Assembly: GCF_003226565.1 (NCBI RefSeq)
Contig: NZ_QKOE01000006.1
Location: 62,001-126,000, forward strand
Length of the DNA stretch: 64,000 nucleotides
Direction: 5' to 3'
Origin: Parazoarcus communis SWub3 = DSM 12120
GTDB taxonomy: Bacteria > Pseudomonadota > Gammaproteobacteria > Burkholderiales > Rhodocyclaceae
The translations under genes were made by a program, and so were the position numbers. The notes below the pieces were generated by a model. That model had not been told where the DNA came from. It worked only from the letters and a program-made list of their open reading frames with translations, and did no database searches. This document shows positions 34,390 to 42,239 of this stretch, one piece after another. The number at the start of each line of letters is the position of its first letter. Positions within the stretch are counted from its first letter, which is position 1.

Positions 34390-34880
34390 ATGGCGGCTGC
34401 TCGGCCAAAGCTAACTATCGGCAGCATGTTGATCAATGGCTGCTTTACACAAAATTTCGGACATGCCCTGTTCCGTACCTGGATCAAACCGGTCAGTCTG
34501 TTCGGCGCCATCGGTGTTGCTCTCGCCGCTTGGGGTACGCATGGTCTGATAAGTTTCATTCCTGCCGAGCAACCGACGGTGGCCGCCGAATGCGCCCGCG
34601 CTGCCAACCTGCGCCTTCTACCTTACCCCCTGGCCCTGTTCGGCGTCGCCCTCTGGTCACGTCAAGCGCCATCCGGTTGGCTGAATCTGGCAGGCGGTCT
34701 GTTTACCCTCGTATGCTCTGTTTCGCAGGCGGCATCTACGTACCGTGCATCCTTGCCGGCATCCACACCGGGCCGCTCATCAACATCGTTCCCGTCGGTG
34801 ACTTCTACCTGGTCGGCGACAGGATGGCATTGGGTGTGGCGGAGTGGAAGCAGCACTGCACAGGCGAGCAGTCTGCCTAG
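34390..34880 (+). pseudogene. frameshifted DUF423 (YgdD-like) membrane protein gene
   Basis: The first frame from ATG 34390 gives LFGAIGVALAAWGTHGL, LPYPLALFGVALWSRQ and WLNLAGGLFTL, like the start and middle of DUF423. Near 34715 this frame runs into unrelated sequence, while the next frame continues as LCFAGGIYVPCILAGIHTGPL then VPVGDFYLVGDRMALG, the family's C-terminal half, to a stop at 34880. One missing base in CTCGTATG would restore the frame. No strong ribosome binding site is seen. It is either a real pseudogene or a sequencing error. Confidence 0.75.
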
Positions 34881-34919
34881 CCCTCCCCCACATGCCACAG
34901 CAATACGAAGAACAACTCG

Positions 34920-35903
34920 TCACGCCTTACCGGCACGCCATTTGAGCAGCGGCGTCACTACCGCCAGCAGCACTGCGCCGGTGACAATGCCCGCCAGCCC
35001 GTTGAGACCATTGGTGGTCACCGCCGACCACAGTCCGGCAAAGGAACCCACTGCTGCCGCAGCCCCGACAGCTTCAACGGCGTGATGCAGGAACGGCACC
35101 CCATGCACCAGAATGCCACCACCAACCAAGAACATGGCTGCAGTACCGGCCACCGAGAGAAAGCGCATCAGCCACGGTGTGGCCACCAGCAGACCTCGCC
35201 CGCAGGCCTGCGCCACTGCACTGCGCTTACCGTTGAGCCACAGGCCTAGATCATCGAGCTTGACGATACCGGCAACCAGACCATACACCCCCACGGTCAT
35301 CAGCAAGGCAATACCCACCAGCACGGCGACCTGCTGCAGTAAGGGCGCGCTGGCGACCGTTCCCAGAGCGATGACGATGATTTCCGCCGACAGGATGAAA
35401 TCGGTACGGATCGCGCCCTTGATCTTGTCCTGCTCGAACGTCACCATGTCACGCGTCGCATCGGCATTCGCCGTGGTATGCGCCGCGTGGACGGCAGCAT
35501 CGTCACTGGCACTGTGCAGAAATTTGTGGGCCAGCTTCTCCACGCCTTCGTAACACAGAAAGGCACCGCCCAACATCAATAGCGGCGTAATCAGCCAGGG
35601 CAGGAAGAAGCTGATGGCCAGCGCGGCAGGCACCAGAATCATCTTGTTTATCAAGGAGCCCTTGGCCACCGCCCACACCACCGGCAATTCGCGGTCTGCC
35701 TGCACACCAGTGACCTGCTGGGCATTCAGTGCCAGATCGTCGCCGAGGACACCGGCCGTCTTTTTTGTTGCCAGCTTGGTCATGGCGGCGACGTCATCGG
35801 CCACCGCAGCACTTTTCTTGGCAGCCACCTTGGTCATCAGCGCCACATCGTCAAGAACGGTGGCAATATCGTCGAGCAAGGTCAGCAGACTAGCACCCGC
35901 CAT
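34920..35903 (-). CDS. DUF808 family inner membrane protein (YedI-like)
   Basis: 327 residues from ATG 35903; an upstream in-frame ATG at 35972 lacks family resemblance. The N-terminus has the repeated [32 protein letters not shown] region characteristic of DUF808, and it is followed by about seven hydrophobic helices. Its function is unknown. It is convergent with the broken DUF423 gene. Confidence 0.88.
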   Translation of the reverse strand: MAGASLLTLLDDIATVLDDVALMTKVAAKKSAAVADDVAAMTKLATKKTAGVLGDDLALNAQQVTGVQADRELPVVWAVAKGSLINKMILVPAALAISFFLPWLITPLLMLGGAFLCYEGVEKLAHKFLHSASDDAAVHAAHTTANADATRDMVTFEQDKIKGAIRTDFILSAEIIVIALGTVASAPLLQQVAVLVGIALLMTVGVYGLVAGIVKLDDLGLWLNGKRSAVAQACGRGLLVATPWLMRFLSVAGTAAMFLVGGGILVHGVPFLHHAVEAVGAAAAVGSFAGLWSAVTTNGLNGLAGIVTGAVLLAVVTPLLKWRAGKA

Positions 35904-36008
35904 CACAATTCTCCGGAAGAACAAAGACCGCACACCACTGCGTGCGCCATAAAGCGATGCAGCCGGCGACACTCACACTCGCTGGCAAGCACCACTGCCA
36001 CGACCAGA

Positions 36009-36062
36009 TCATGGCACGAGCAGCACCGGCACCGGCGATTGCTCCAGCACCTTTTTAGCACT
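36009..36062 (-). pseudogene. 3' scrap of a universal stress protein (UspA-like) gene
   Basis: The minus strand encodes SAKKVLEQSPVPVLLVP followed by TGA. This is the final helix and strand typical of UspA proteins (xVLExSPVPVLLV). An in-frame TGA lies directly before it, so nothing longer is left. It is too short for a gene and is called as a remnant on that match alone. Confidence 0.55.
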
Positions 36063-36072
36063 TCATGAATAT

Positions 36073-36490
36073 TCAGGAAAACCGACTTTCTACCACTACC
36101 TTACGCTCATCGAAGCCGGCCCCTGCCTTGTCGCGGCCAAACCAAACCCCGTCGATACCGACGGGGCCGGCCTGAGTTCGAACCGTCCAAGCCGCCTGCC
36201 AAGAAAGACATTTCCGCCCCCCTGCCTGCTGAACGACAATTCTATTTCTTTCCAACCCGACGCACCGCATCTCCTCCCACCCCTCTAAATGGGGCAGCCC
36301 ATCCGGCACTCCGGCCAGCAAGTCAGTAAGCTTGTATCGAGGTCCAGCCGCAATCCTGGCGCTTACCCGCTTGCCAAGAACCTCAAGCTCCACGTGATCT
36401 CCGACGTTGATCCCATTCTGTTCCAGACTACTCACGTTCTCGATTATTGACGACAATACGCCGTACCTTGCTGCCCCAGCACGATCACGC
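36073..36490 (-). pseudogene. degraded AbrB/MazE-like antitoxin gene
   Basis: A 127-codon frame starting at 36456 contains SSIIENV, GDHVELEVLGKRV and then RYKLTDLLAGV with a downstream W and GLE, in the order of MazE antitoxins (swapped-hairpin barrel then toxin-binding tail). The missing start of the barrel, a W-G-S-x-V-R-R-I run equal to RWGNSxxVRIP, is found just upstream in another frame from about 36478. Indels have therefore split the gene. No MazF toxin lies next to it. The last ~45 codons of the frame resemble nothing recognised. Confidence 0.45.
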
Positions 36491-36507
36491 TTCTATCGAG
36501 AAACCCA

Positions 36508-37074
36508 GTGATACGGAATAATCTGCTTGCAACCCTGTTCTGCATCAGCGCCCTGACCGCCTTCGCCAGCGACAGCACCGCGCAGCGCGACGCCTCGACT
36601 CGCCCCTTGGAAACGATTCCTGCCCTGGATGTCGCCCGCTACATGGGCACCTGGTACGAAATCGCAAAGTATCCCAACTGGTTTCAAAAGAAATGCTCCG
36701 GAAACGTCAAGGCGGACTACAGCCTGATGAACGATGGACGTGTGAGGGTCGTCAACCGCTGTCAGACCACGGAGAGCACGCTGAGTGAAGCGATTGGGGA
36801 AGCCAGACAGATCGGCGCCAGTACCTCACCCAAGCTGGAGGTCCGATTCGCCCCCGCATGGCTGTCGTTCCTGCCATTCGTGTGGGGTGACTACTGGGTC
36901 GTTGAACTCGATGACGACTACCAGTTGGTCGCAGTGAGCGAACCCGACCGGGACTACCTCTGGATTCTCTCCCGGACACCCGAAGTCGATCCCGTCAGCT
37001 ACAACACACTCTTGACCAGGTTACGGCAGAAAGGATTTGACCTGAAAAAGCTGGAAGTCACGAAGCAGGACTGA
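36508..37074 (+). CDS. blc: bacterial lipocalin
   Basis: 188 residues from GTG 36508. The signal peptide (about 1-21, ending AFAS) lacks a lipobox Cys, so this form is probably periplasmic and soluble rather than outer-membrane anchored as in E. coli Blc. Lipocalin signature MGTWYEIAKYPNWFQKKC (about 47-64) and the closing WILSRTPEVD are both clear. Blc binds fatty acids or lysophospholipids. It stands alone in a gene-poor stretch. Confidence 0.93.
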   Translation: MIRNNLLATLFCISALTAFASDSTAQRDASTRPLETIPALDVARYMGTWYEIAKYPNWFQKKCSGNVKADYSLMNDGRVRVVNRCQTTESTLSEAIGEARQIGASTSPKLEVRFAPAWLSFLPFVWGDYWVVELDDDYQLVAVSEPDRDYLWILSRTPEVDPVSYNTLLTRLRQKGFDLKKLEVTKQD

Positions 37075-37427
37075 TGGACCGTGCGCTGCCTCCCTACGAT
37101 CGCTGGCCACGTGCCCGTCAAAGCTTGACCGGACGGCCAGAACGCCCAACATGCACTTTGCGCGGGCAGCATCGAGGCGAATTCTACTGACGCCTCTTGG
37201 TGCACGCCCCGAGACACGATCAAGCCCCATTGCGCGGCCCCGGAGGGGTATTGGCCCGCACCCTCTATTACATCGACCGCTGCGCGATCAGGCCCGTTAC
37301 GGGCCAGGAAGCCACGAAGGAATCAAGACGACAAGCCTGGCGTTCAAGGACGTGTGTCAGGCGACACCGTAAATTTCCCCCTGGCGACACGAGGAACTAC
37401 CCCCCCTCGTTAGCAAGGAGGTCATCG
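37075..37427. other. 353-bp gap without a supported gene
   Basis: No frame has recognisable content. A palindrome GGCCCGTTACGGGCC lies near 37291. An AGGAGG at 37416-37421 may serve the frame starting at 37428. The composition is lower in GC than the neighbouring core genes by eye. Confidence 0.5.
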
Positions 37428-37847
37428 TTGGAAACGAAGCACATCGAGGTGAATCCCGTATGCCGTTCAGGTTGCAGAGGGCAGGAGATGATGGAGCCGG
37501 ATTTCACAATCATCCCGAGTTGCCATTTAGCTTTGATAGAGAGCCTTAAACGGTCCGAACTAACGCCAACCCTGGAAGCCAGTCTGAAAACCGCAGTTCA
37601 GAGCAGAGCAAGCTTGACGCAGCCCCTGACCGGGGTTTTGTCCGACGGGGTGTGTCCTCAACCCGAACAGCAGCTTGTGCCCAAACTTCCCCACCCCCAA
37701 CCCCGAGCCGCTCAGCGCGAGTTGGACGGGAATGAAACTCAAAGCAGACTTCGAGAATTTCTTTTGCTGTCGACGCAGATCAGCGTCTTGGAGGCCGGGA
37801 GACGGTTGAACATGGAAGCAAGGGAACTGTACCTGCGCACCAATTAG
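37428..37847 (+). CDS. unrecognised small ORF with a good ribosome binding site
   Basis: 139 residues from TTG 37428, with AGGAGG six bases upstream. The product is Gln/Pro/Ser-rich in its middle and has one coil-like end (FLLLSTQISVLEAGRRLNMEARELYL). No signal peptide, membrane span or family is evident. A minus-strand frame of similar length overlaps it. The region lies beside tRNA-Ser among gene remnants, so it may be decayed DNA. Called only because of the start context. Confidence 0.25.
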   Translation: METKHIEVNPVCRSGCRGQEMMEPDFTIIPSCHLALIESLKRSELTPTLEASLKTAVQSRASLTQPLTGVLSDGVCPQPEQQLVPKLPHPQPRAAQRELDGNETQSRLREFLLLSTQISVLEAGRRLNMEARELYLRTN

Positions 37848-38118
37848 CCCACACAGCAACTGGGCGAACGTCGGAAAGCATACCTGCGCCGGCACCAGAA
37901 AGAGCACGTCGTCAACGCGTGCCCCTACCTCGAACAAGCCTGCATGGGCATCCGGGCAGAAGGCAAAGCCGTCATTCGACTAGAAGTCGTTGCGCGCGTC
38001 CCGACCGAAATCCTGATCCCCGTTCAACCTGTTACTGGTACTCAAAGATTTTCAGAATCACCTGACGATACCAGACTCAGCCCGCAGAAAAGAGCGGTAA
38101 TCAGAAGAACCCACGCAC
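37848..38118. other. gap between unknown ORF and the tRNA-Ser terminator
   Basis: Frames are open on the plus strand but have no start context or family. I see nothing functional apart from being the flank of a tRNA 3' end. Confidence 0.45.
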
Positions 38119-38145
38119 AAAAAAACCGGCCTTTGGCCGGTTCTT
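38119..38145 (-). terminator. rho-independent terminator of tRNA-Ser
   Basis: On the minus strand AACCGGCC and GGCCGGTT pair around AAA and run into TTTTTTT. It lies 29-55 bases beyond the CCA end of tRNA-Ser. Confidence 0.85.
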
Positions 38146-38173
38146 CTTACGACATCAGCCACCTAGTAGCCAT

Positions 38174-38261
38174 TGGCGGAGGCGGTGAGATTCGAACTCA
38201 CGAACGGTTGCCCGTTGCCGGTTTTCAAGACCGGTGCAATCGACCACTCTGCCACACCTCC
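38174..38261 (-). tRNA. tRNA-Ser (anticodon TGA)
   Basis: 88 bases including an encoded CCA. The acceptor stem GGAGGTG pairs with CGCCTCC, the discriminator is G. The anticodon loop in GGTCTTGAAAACC gives TGA for UCA codons. A long variable arm and the TTCGAAT T-loop confirm class II Ser. The terminator follows. Its 3' end faces the remnant-rich strip at 36-38 kb. Confidence 0.96.
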
Positions 38262-38359
38262 TGCACTTACCACGACTGCCGCAACGCAAACCCTCTTGGT
38301 CACGTTACGGAAGGCGCGCAGTATATCACCGGATGTGCTGTCTTCTCAGCATGCTTGCT

Positions 38360-39661
38360 TCACGCTTGCTCGAACAGCGCAATGGATTCGACATGCGAGG
38401 TCTGCGGGAACATGTTGGCGATGCCGGCGCCGCGCAGCACGTAGCCTTTGTCGTGAACCAGCACGGCTGCGTCCCGCGCCAGTGTCGCTGGATTGCAGGA
38501 CACGTAAACAATGCGCCGCGGGCGCTGTTGCTCGCTGATGGCCTTGACCACCGCGATGGCGCCCTCACGCGGCGGGTCGATCAGCAACTTGTCCAGAGGG
38601 CCGAGCGCGGCCAGGCTGTCTTCCGTAGTGTCGAACAGATTGGCAGCGTGAAACGCAGTCAGCTGCGCCAACCCGTTACGACGGGCGTTGTCGAGCGCGC
38701 GGGCGACCAGCGTGTCGCTACCTTCGACACCAATCACCTGGGCGCCGCGGCGGGCAATCGGCAAGCTGAAGTTGCCCAGACCGCAGAACAGGTCTGCGAT
38801 GCGCTCACCCGGTTGTGGATCGAGCAATTGCATCGAACGCCGGATCAACAAGCGGTTGATGTGTACGTTGACCTGGGTGAAATCGGTCGGCAGGAAGTCG
38901 AGGCTGACGCCGAACTCGGGCAGCGTGTATGCCAGGCCCGGGGCCTTGCGCGGAAACATCAGGCGCGCAGTCTCCGGCCCACCTTGTTGCTGCCATACCT
39001 GTACCGACTCGGCTTCGGCAAAGCTCTCCAGCAGGGCAGCATCGGCCTTGCTGAAGGCCAACAGGTTGCGGAACACCAGCACCGTGGTGTGCTCGCTGAC
39101 CGCAATCTCGATCTGCGGCAGGCGATCGGGGATCGACAGGGCACCGATCAGCTCGTGCAGGCGTGGCAGCATGGCGGAGACATGCGGTGGCAACACTGAG
39201 CAGGACTGGATGTCTGCAATATAACTCGAGCGCCGCTCGTGAAAGCCGATCAATACGCCCCCTTTGCTCGGCACCATGCGCACGCCGATGCGCGCACGAT
39301 AGCGATAACCCCATGCCGGGCCGTGGATCGCGGGGTAGATCATCTCGGGCCGGACCTTACCGACGCGCTTGAGCGCCTCTTCCAGCACGCGCTGCTTGGC
39401 CGCCGCCTGAGCATCGGCATCGAGATGCTGCATGGAACAGCCGCCACAGGTCCCGAACGACGAACACCGCGGGTTGACTCGCTGTGCGCTCGGTCGCAGG
39501 ACACGCACTGCCTCTGCCTGCTCATAGGTGGGCCGCTGGCGATAGACGGTGTATTCGACGGTCTCGCCCGGCAAACCGCCTTCGATGAAGACGGCCTTGC
39601 CGTCGACCCGGGCGACGCCGCGACCTTCATGGTCAAGCGACTCGATGACTGCGATGGGCAT
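38360..39661 (-). CDS. rlmD: 23S rRNA (uracil-1939-C5)-methyltransferase
   Basis: 433 residues. An N-terminal TRAM domain (about 1-55) is followed by the iron-sulfur cysteines in RCSSFGTCGGCSMQHL (C66, C72, C75) and a fourth near residue 155 (IQSCSVL). The methyltransferase domain has DLFCGLGNFSLPIA, then DPPREGA and the nucleophile Cys in VYVSCNPATLARD. This is the RumA/RlmD layout. It stands alone, downstream of the divergent L16 hydroxylase. Confidence 0.95.
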   Translation of the reverse strand: MPIAVIESLDHEGRGVARVDGKAVFIEGGLPGETVEYTVYRQRPTYEQAEAVRVLRPSAQRVNPRCSSFGTCGGCSMQHLDADAQAAAKQRVLEEALKRVGKVRPEMIYPAIHGPAWGYRYRARIGVRMVPSKGGVLIGFHERRSSYIADIQSCSVLPPHVSAMLPRLHELIGALSIPDRLPQIEIAVSEHTTVLVFRNLLAFSKADAALLESFAEAESVQVWQQQGGPETARLMFPRKAPGLAYTLPEFGVSLDFLPTDFTQVNVHINRLLIRRSMQLLDPQPGERIADLFCGLGNFSLPIARRGAQVIGVEGSDTLVARALDNARRNGLAQLTAFHAANLFDTTEDSLAALGPLDKLLIDPPREGAIAVVKAISEQQRPRRIVYVSCNPATLARDAAVLVHDKGYVLRGAGIANMFPQTSHVESIALFEQA

Positions 39662-39822
39662 GATACGGAAGCGGGGCTAAAAGAGCCGCGATTCTAACCG
39701 AAAGGCCGTGCGGTTCTGCCCTGCCACCGGTCGTACCCGCAAACTTGACACCGTTCGATGCGCCTCCATCGCAACCAGGATGACGACGCGACAAGCACTG
39801 CTGCGCCCGTGCTCAGCCCATC

Positions 39823-39828
39823 TATAAT
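39823..39828 (+). promoter_or_regulatory. candidate -10 element immediately before the L16 hydroxylase start
   Basis: TATAAT ends 7 bases before the ATG at 39836, so transcription from it would begin at or next to that ATG and give a leaderless message. No -35 consensus is visible at 16-18 bp. Confidence 0.35.
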
Positions 39829-39835
39829 GCGCCTC

Positions 39836-40966
39836 ATGATGACGACCCTGCTTGGGGGCATGAGCCCCCGCCAGTTTCTCGAAGAGTACTGGCAGAAAAA
39901 ACCCCTGCTTGTCCGCCAGGCTGTACCGGGCTTTACCGGTGTGGTGTCGCGTGACGAGCTGTTCGACCTTGCCTGCGATCCGGATGTGGAGTCACGCCAC
40001 ATACGCTACCAGGCCGACACGCCCGGCAGCAGCTGGACGCTGGAACGCGGCCCGCAGACGCGCGGCCGGCTGCGCGGCAAACGCCAGCCTTGGACGGTGC
40101 TGGTGCAGGGGCTGAACCTGTGGGTGCCGGCAGGCGACGCCCTGCTGCATCAGTTTGACTTCATCCCGCAAGCGCGCCTGGACGACCTGATGGTCAGCTA
40201 TGCGGTCGATGGTGGCGGCGTTGGGCCGCATTTCGACAACTACGATGTATTCCTGCTGCAGGGCATCGGCCAGCGCCGCTGGCAGATCGCCGACCAGACC
40301 GACCGCAGCCTGGTCGAGGATGCCCCGTTGCGCATTCTGAAGCACTTTACCCCGACCCATGATTGGGTGCTGGAGCCGGGTGACATGCTGTACCTGCCCC
40401 CTCACTGGGCGCACAACGGCATCGCGATCGGCGAATGTACAACATATTCCATCGGCTTCCGTTCGCCCACCGCCCAGGAGCTTGGTGTCAGCTTTCTGGA
40501 ATGGTTGCAGGAGCGCATCCAGCTCGAGGGCATGTACGCCGACCCTGAGCTCGCGCTGCAGGACAACTCGGCGGAGATCGGCCCCGCGATGATCGACCAG
40601 GTCGAACGCATGCTGGCCGGCATCCGCTGGACCCGGCGTGACATCGCCGATTTTCTTGGCACCTACCTGACCGAGCCCAAGGCGCATGTCTTTTTTGAGT
40701 CACCTGAAGCGCCGCTGACGCAGAAGGCTTTTACCCGCGCACTGGGCAACAAGGGCTGTACGCTGGATGCACGCACCTTGCTCCTCTGGTCTGAAGCGGG
40801 CTTTCATCTTAATGGCGAGCCTCTCTGCCCCGACGAGGCAGACATCCCAACCCTGTCAGCATTGGCACATCAACGCCGCCTGGATGCAAACGCCGTCCTG
40901 TCGCCAGCCTTGGTTGAGCAGTTCTATCAGTGGTACGAGGATGGCTTCATCCACCTGCAGGAGTGA
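39836..40966 (+). CDS. roxA: ribosomal protein L16 arginine hydroxylase (JmjC/cupin-type)
   Basis: 376 residues from ATG 39836 (39839 is equivalent; 39860 is a shorter choice with GGGGG upstream). It begins LLGGMSPRQFLEEYWQKKPLL. The Fe(II)-binding JmjC facial triad is HFDN (about 133-136) with a later His in PPHWAHNG. The C-terminal winged-helix part (about 270-376) fits the YcfD/RoxA family, which hydroxylates Arg81 of L16 using 2-oxoglutarate and O2. Confidence 0.93.
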   Translation: MMTTLLGGMSPRQFLEEYWQKKPLLVRQAVPGFTGVVSRDELFDLACDPDVESRHIRYQADTPGSSWTLERGPQTRGRLRGKRQPWTVLVQGLNLWVPAGDALLHQFDFIPQARLDDLMVSYAVDGGGVGPHFDNYDVFLLQGIGQRRWQIADQTDRSLVEDAPLRILKHFTPTHDWVLEPGDMLYLPPHWAHNGIAIGECTTYSIGFRSPTAQELGVSFLEWLQERIQLEGMYADPELALQDNSAEIGPAMIDQVERMLAGIRWTRRDIADFLGTYLTEPKAHVFFESPEAPLTQKAFTRALGNKGCTLDARTLLLWSEAGFHLNGEPLCPDEADIPTLSALAHQRRLDANAVLSPALVEQFYQWYEDGFIHLQE

Positions 40967-40975
40967 GCAGACGAA

Positions 40976-41461
40976 ATGGAAGACAGTATGGAGCGCGCGA
41001 TCGACAGCCGGGCGGACTGGCAAGCCGCCGTGCTGGAACTGATCGACGCCGCGCAATCAAGGTTGCTGATTCTGGATACCGACCTTGCCGAATCCGGGCT
41101 GGAAAGCCCGCAAGGCATCGACTGCCTGACAGCCTTCCTGCAGCGCGCTGCCCGCCCGGACGCCATCCGGGTCCTGCTGCGCGACGGTGACCGGTTGGCA
41201 CACCATAGTCCACGACTCATGACTCTGCTCTCCCGCTTCGGCCACCGGATCGACATCAAATGTGTTGCCGAAGGCCAGACCCCCCCCGACACCTCATTCT
41301 GCATCGCCGACTCACAGTTGCTGATCCGCTTTCATCACGAGCGCCCGCGCGGCAAGCGTCTGGCCCCCGGCGGACAGGCAGGCGCAGTGTGCGAAGCACA
41401 ATTCGAGACACTCTGGCCAGGCGCAATGCCCGGCCCGACGGGAGCACCACTGGGACTCTGA
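40976..41461 (+). CDS. DUF7931-like protein of unknown function
   Basis: 161 residues, nine bases after the L16 hydroxylase gene, so likely co-transcribed. The sequence has a phospholipase-D-like flavour at its start (AAQSRLLILDTDLAESGLES) but lacks a HxKxxxxD motif. A C-terminal FHHERPRGK and CEAQFETLW resemble a family seen near this gene in betaproteobacteria. Cytoplasmic, no membrane span. Confidence 0.6.
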   Translation: MEDSMERAIDSRADWQAAVLELIDAAQSRLLILDTDLAESGLESPQGIDCLTAFLQRAARPDAIRVLLRDGDRLAHHSPRLMTLLSRFGHRIDIKCVAEGQTPPDTSFCIADSQLLIRFHHERPRGKRLAPGGQAGAVCEAQFETLWPGAMPGPTGAPLGL

Positions 41462-41772
41462 ACGACGCGCCCACATGCTGCCACCGAGCGCGTAACGCAT
41501 CCAGCCGCTCAACCATGCGCCAAGCGCTTGCTTCATCGACTTCGAATACCCATTCGGCAGCGTGACGTCAGCTGGCGTTTGCGCCTATCCCGCACTCGGA
41601 GCGCCCCGGCTGAAGCCTCCATCCGAATTGTGAGCAGTTTTTGCCATGCACCATTTTGGCGAACCCGTCCGGCGCTGGCGTGGTAGCATTCGGCTGCCTC
41701 CGGTAGTGATCCTTCATAGCATCATGCCGGTCAAGTGCTGTCCTCACTCCAATAAATAAAGGAACTCTGGAA
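41462..41772. other. 311-bp gap before the alanine-rich lipoprotein gene
   Basis: No gene is supported. A minus-strand frame (41256-41516 and upstream) shows a stretch like EVDEASAWRMVERLDALRAR that looks protein-like, but it has no start context and lies mostly in the DUF7931 gene. AAAGGA at 41758-41763 is the ribosome binding site of the next gene. Confidence 0.5.
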
Positions 41773-42138
41773 ATGAAGCATTCCATCCTCGTTGCTGCCC
41801 TGCTCGCCGTCGCCGTGTCCGCTTGCGGCAAAAAGGAAGAAGTTGCTGCTCCGGCCCAGGCACCTGCCCCTGTCGAACAACAAGCGGCACCGGCCGCAAC
41901 CCCGGCAGAGCCCACGCCTGCCGAAGCCGCCAAGGAAGAAGCCGCCGCTGCGGTCGATGCTGCCAAGGAAGGCGCTGCTGACGCTGTCGATGCAGCCAAG
42001 CAAGCCGCTGATGCAGCGGTTGACGCCGCCAAGCAAGCTGCGGATGCAACCGTCGAAGCTGCCAAGGAAGGTGCTGCTGCCGCTGCTGACGCTGTCAAGG
42101 AAGGCGCAGAAGCCGCCAAGGACGCCGTCCAGAAGTAA
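41773..42138 (+). CDS. alanine-rich repeat lipoprotein
   Basis: 121 residues. The lipobox VSAC puts the acylated Cys at about residue 18. After a Pro/Ala-rich linker, residues about 58-121 are six 11-residue units close to AADAVDAAKQA, with hydrophobic Val and charged Lys/Asp in fixed positions. This predicts a long right-handed amphipathic coil like LEA or Lpp-type proteins. The DNA repeats with a 33-bp period. It could tether or space envelope layers or bind membranes; no function is proven. Confidence 0.8.
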   Translation: MKHSILVAALLAVAVSACGKKEEVAAPAQAPAPVEQQAAPAATPAEPTPAEAAKEEAAAAVDAAKEGAADAVDAAKQAADAAVDAAKQAADATVEAAKEGAAAAADAVKEGAEAAKDAVQK

Positions 42139-42164
42139 GCTGAAACACGCAGTACCACGTTTCA

Positions 42165-42203
42165 AACAACAACGCCGGCCTCCAGGGGCCGGCGTTGTTG
42201 TTT
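42165..42203. terminator. bidirectional terminator between the repeat lipoprotein and bamC genes
   Basis: AACAACAACGCCGGCC pairs with its complement (GGCCGGCGTTGTTGTT) around TCCAGG. The A/T-rich ends give T-runs in both directions, serving both convergent genes. Confidence 0.88.
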
Positions 42204-42239
42204 AGTCCCGCCCATCCACGACAGACGGGAACCTGTGGT

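Noticed and set aside
34123-35085. 320-codon plus-strand frame spanning the DUF423 remnant and DUF808 antisense
   Set aside because: Only its 34390-34715 part is real DUF423; the rest is out of frame and then antisense to the DUF808 gene.
37291-37305. GGCCCGTTACGGGCC palindrome as attachment site or operator
   Set aside because: Single copy, no matching neighbour and no integrase; too short to call.
37560-37937. 125-codon minus-strand frame opposite the unknown ORF at 37428
   Set aside because: No ribosome binding site or family; the plus-strand frame has a better start, though neither is proven.
41256-41565. Minus-strand frame EVDEASAWRMVERLDALRAR opposite the end of the DUF7931 gene
   Set aside because: Overlaps a better-supported gene and has no start context.
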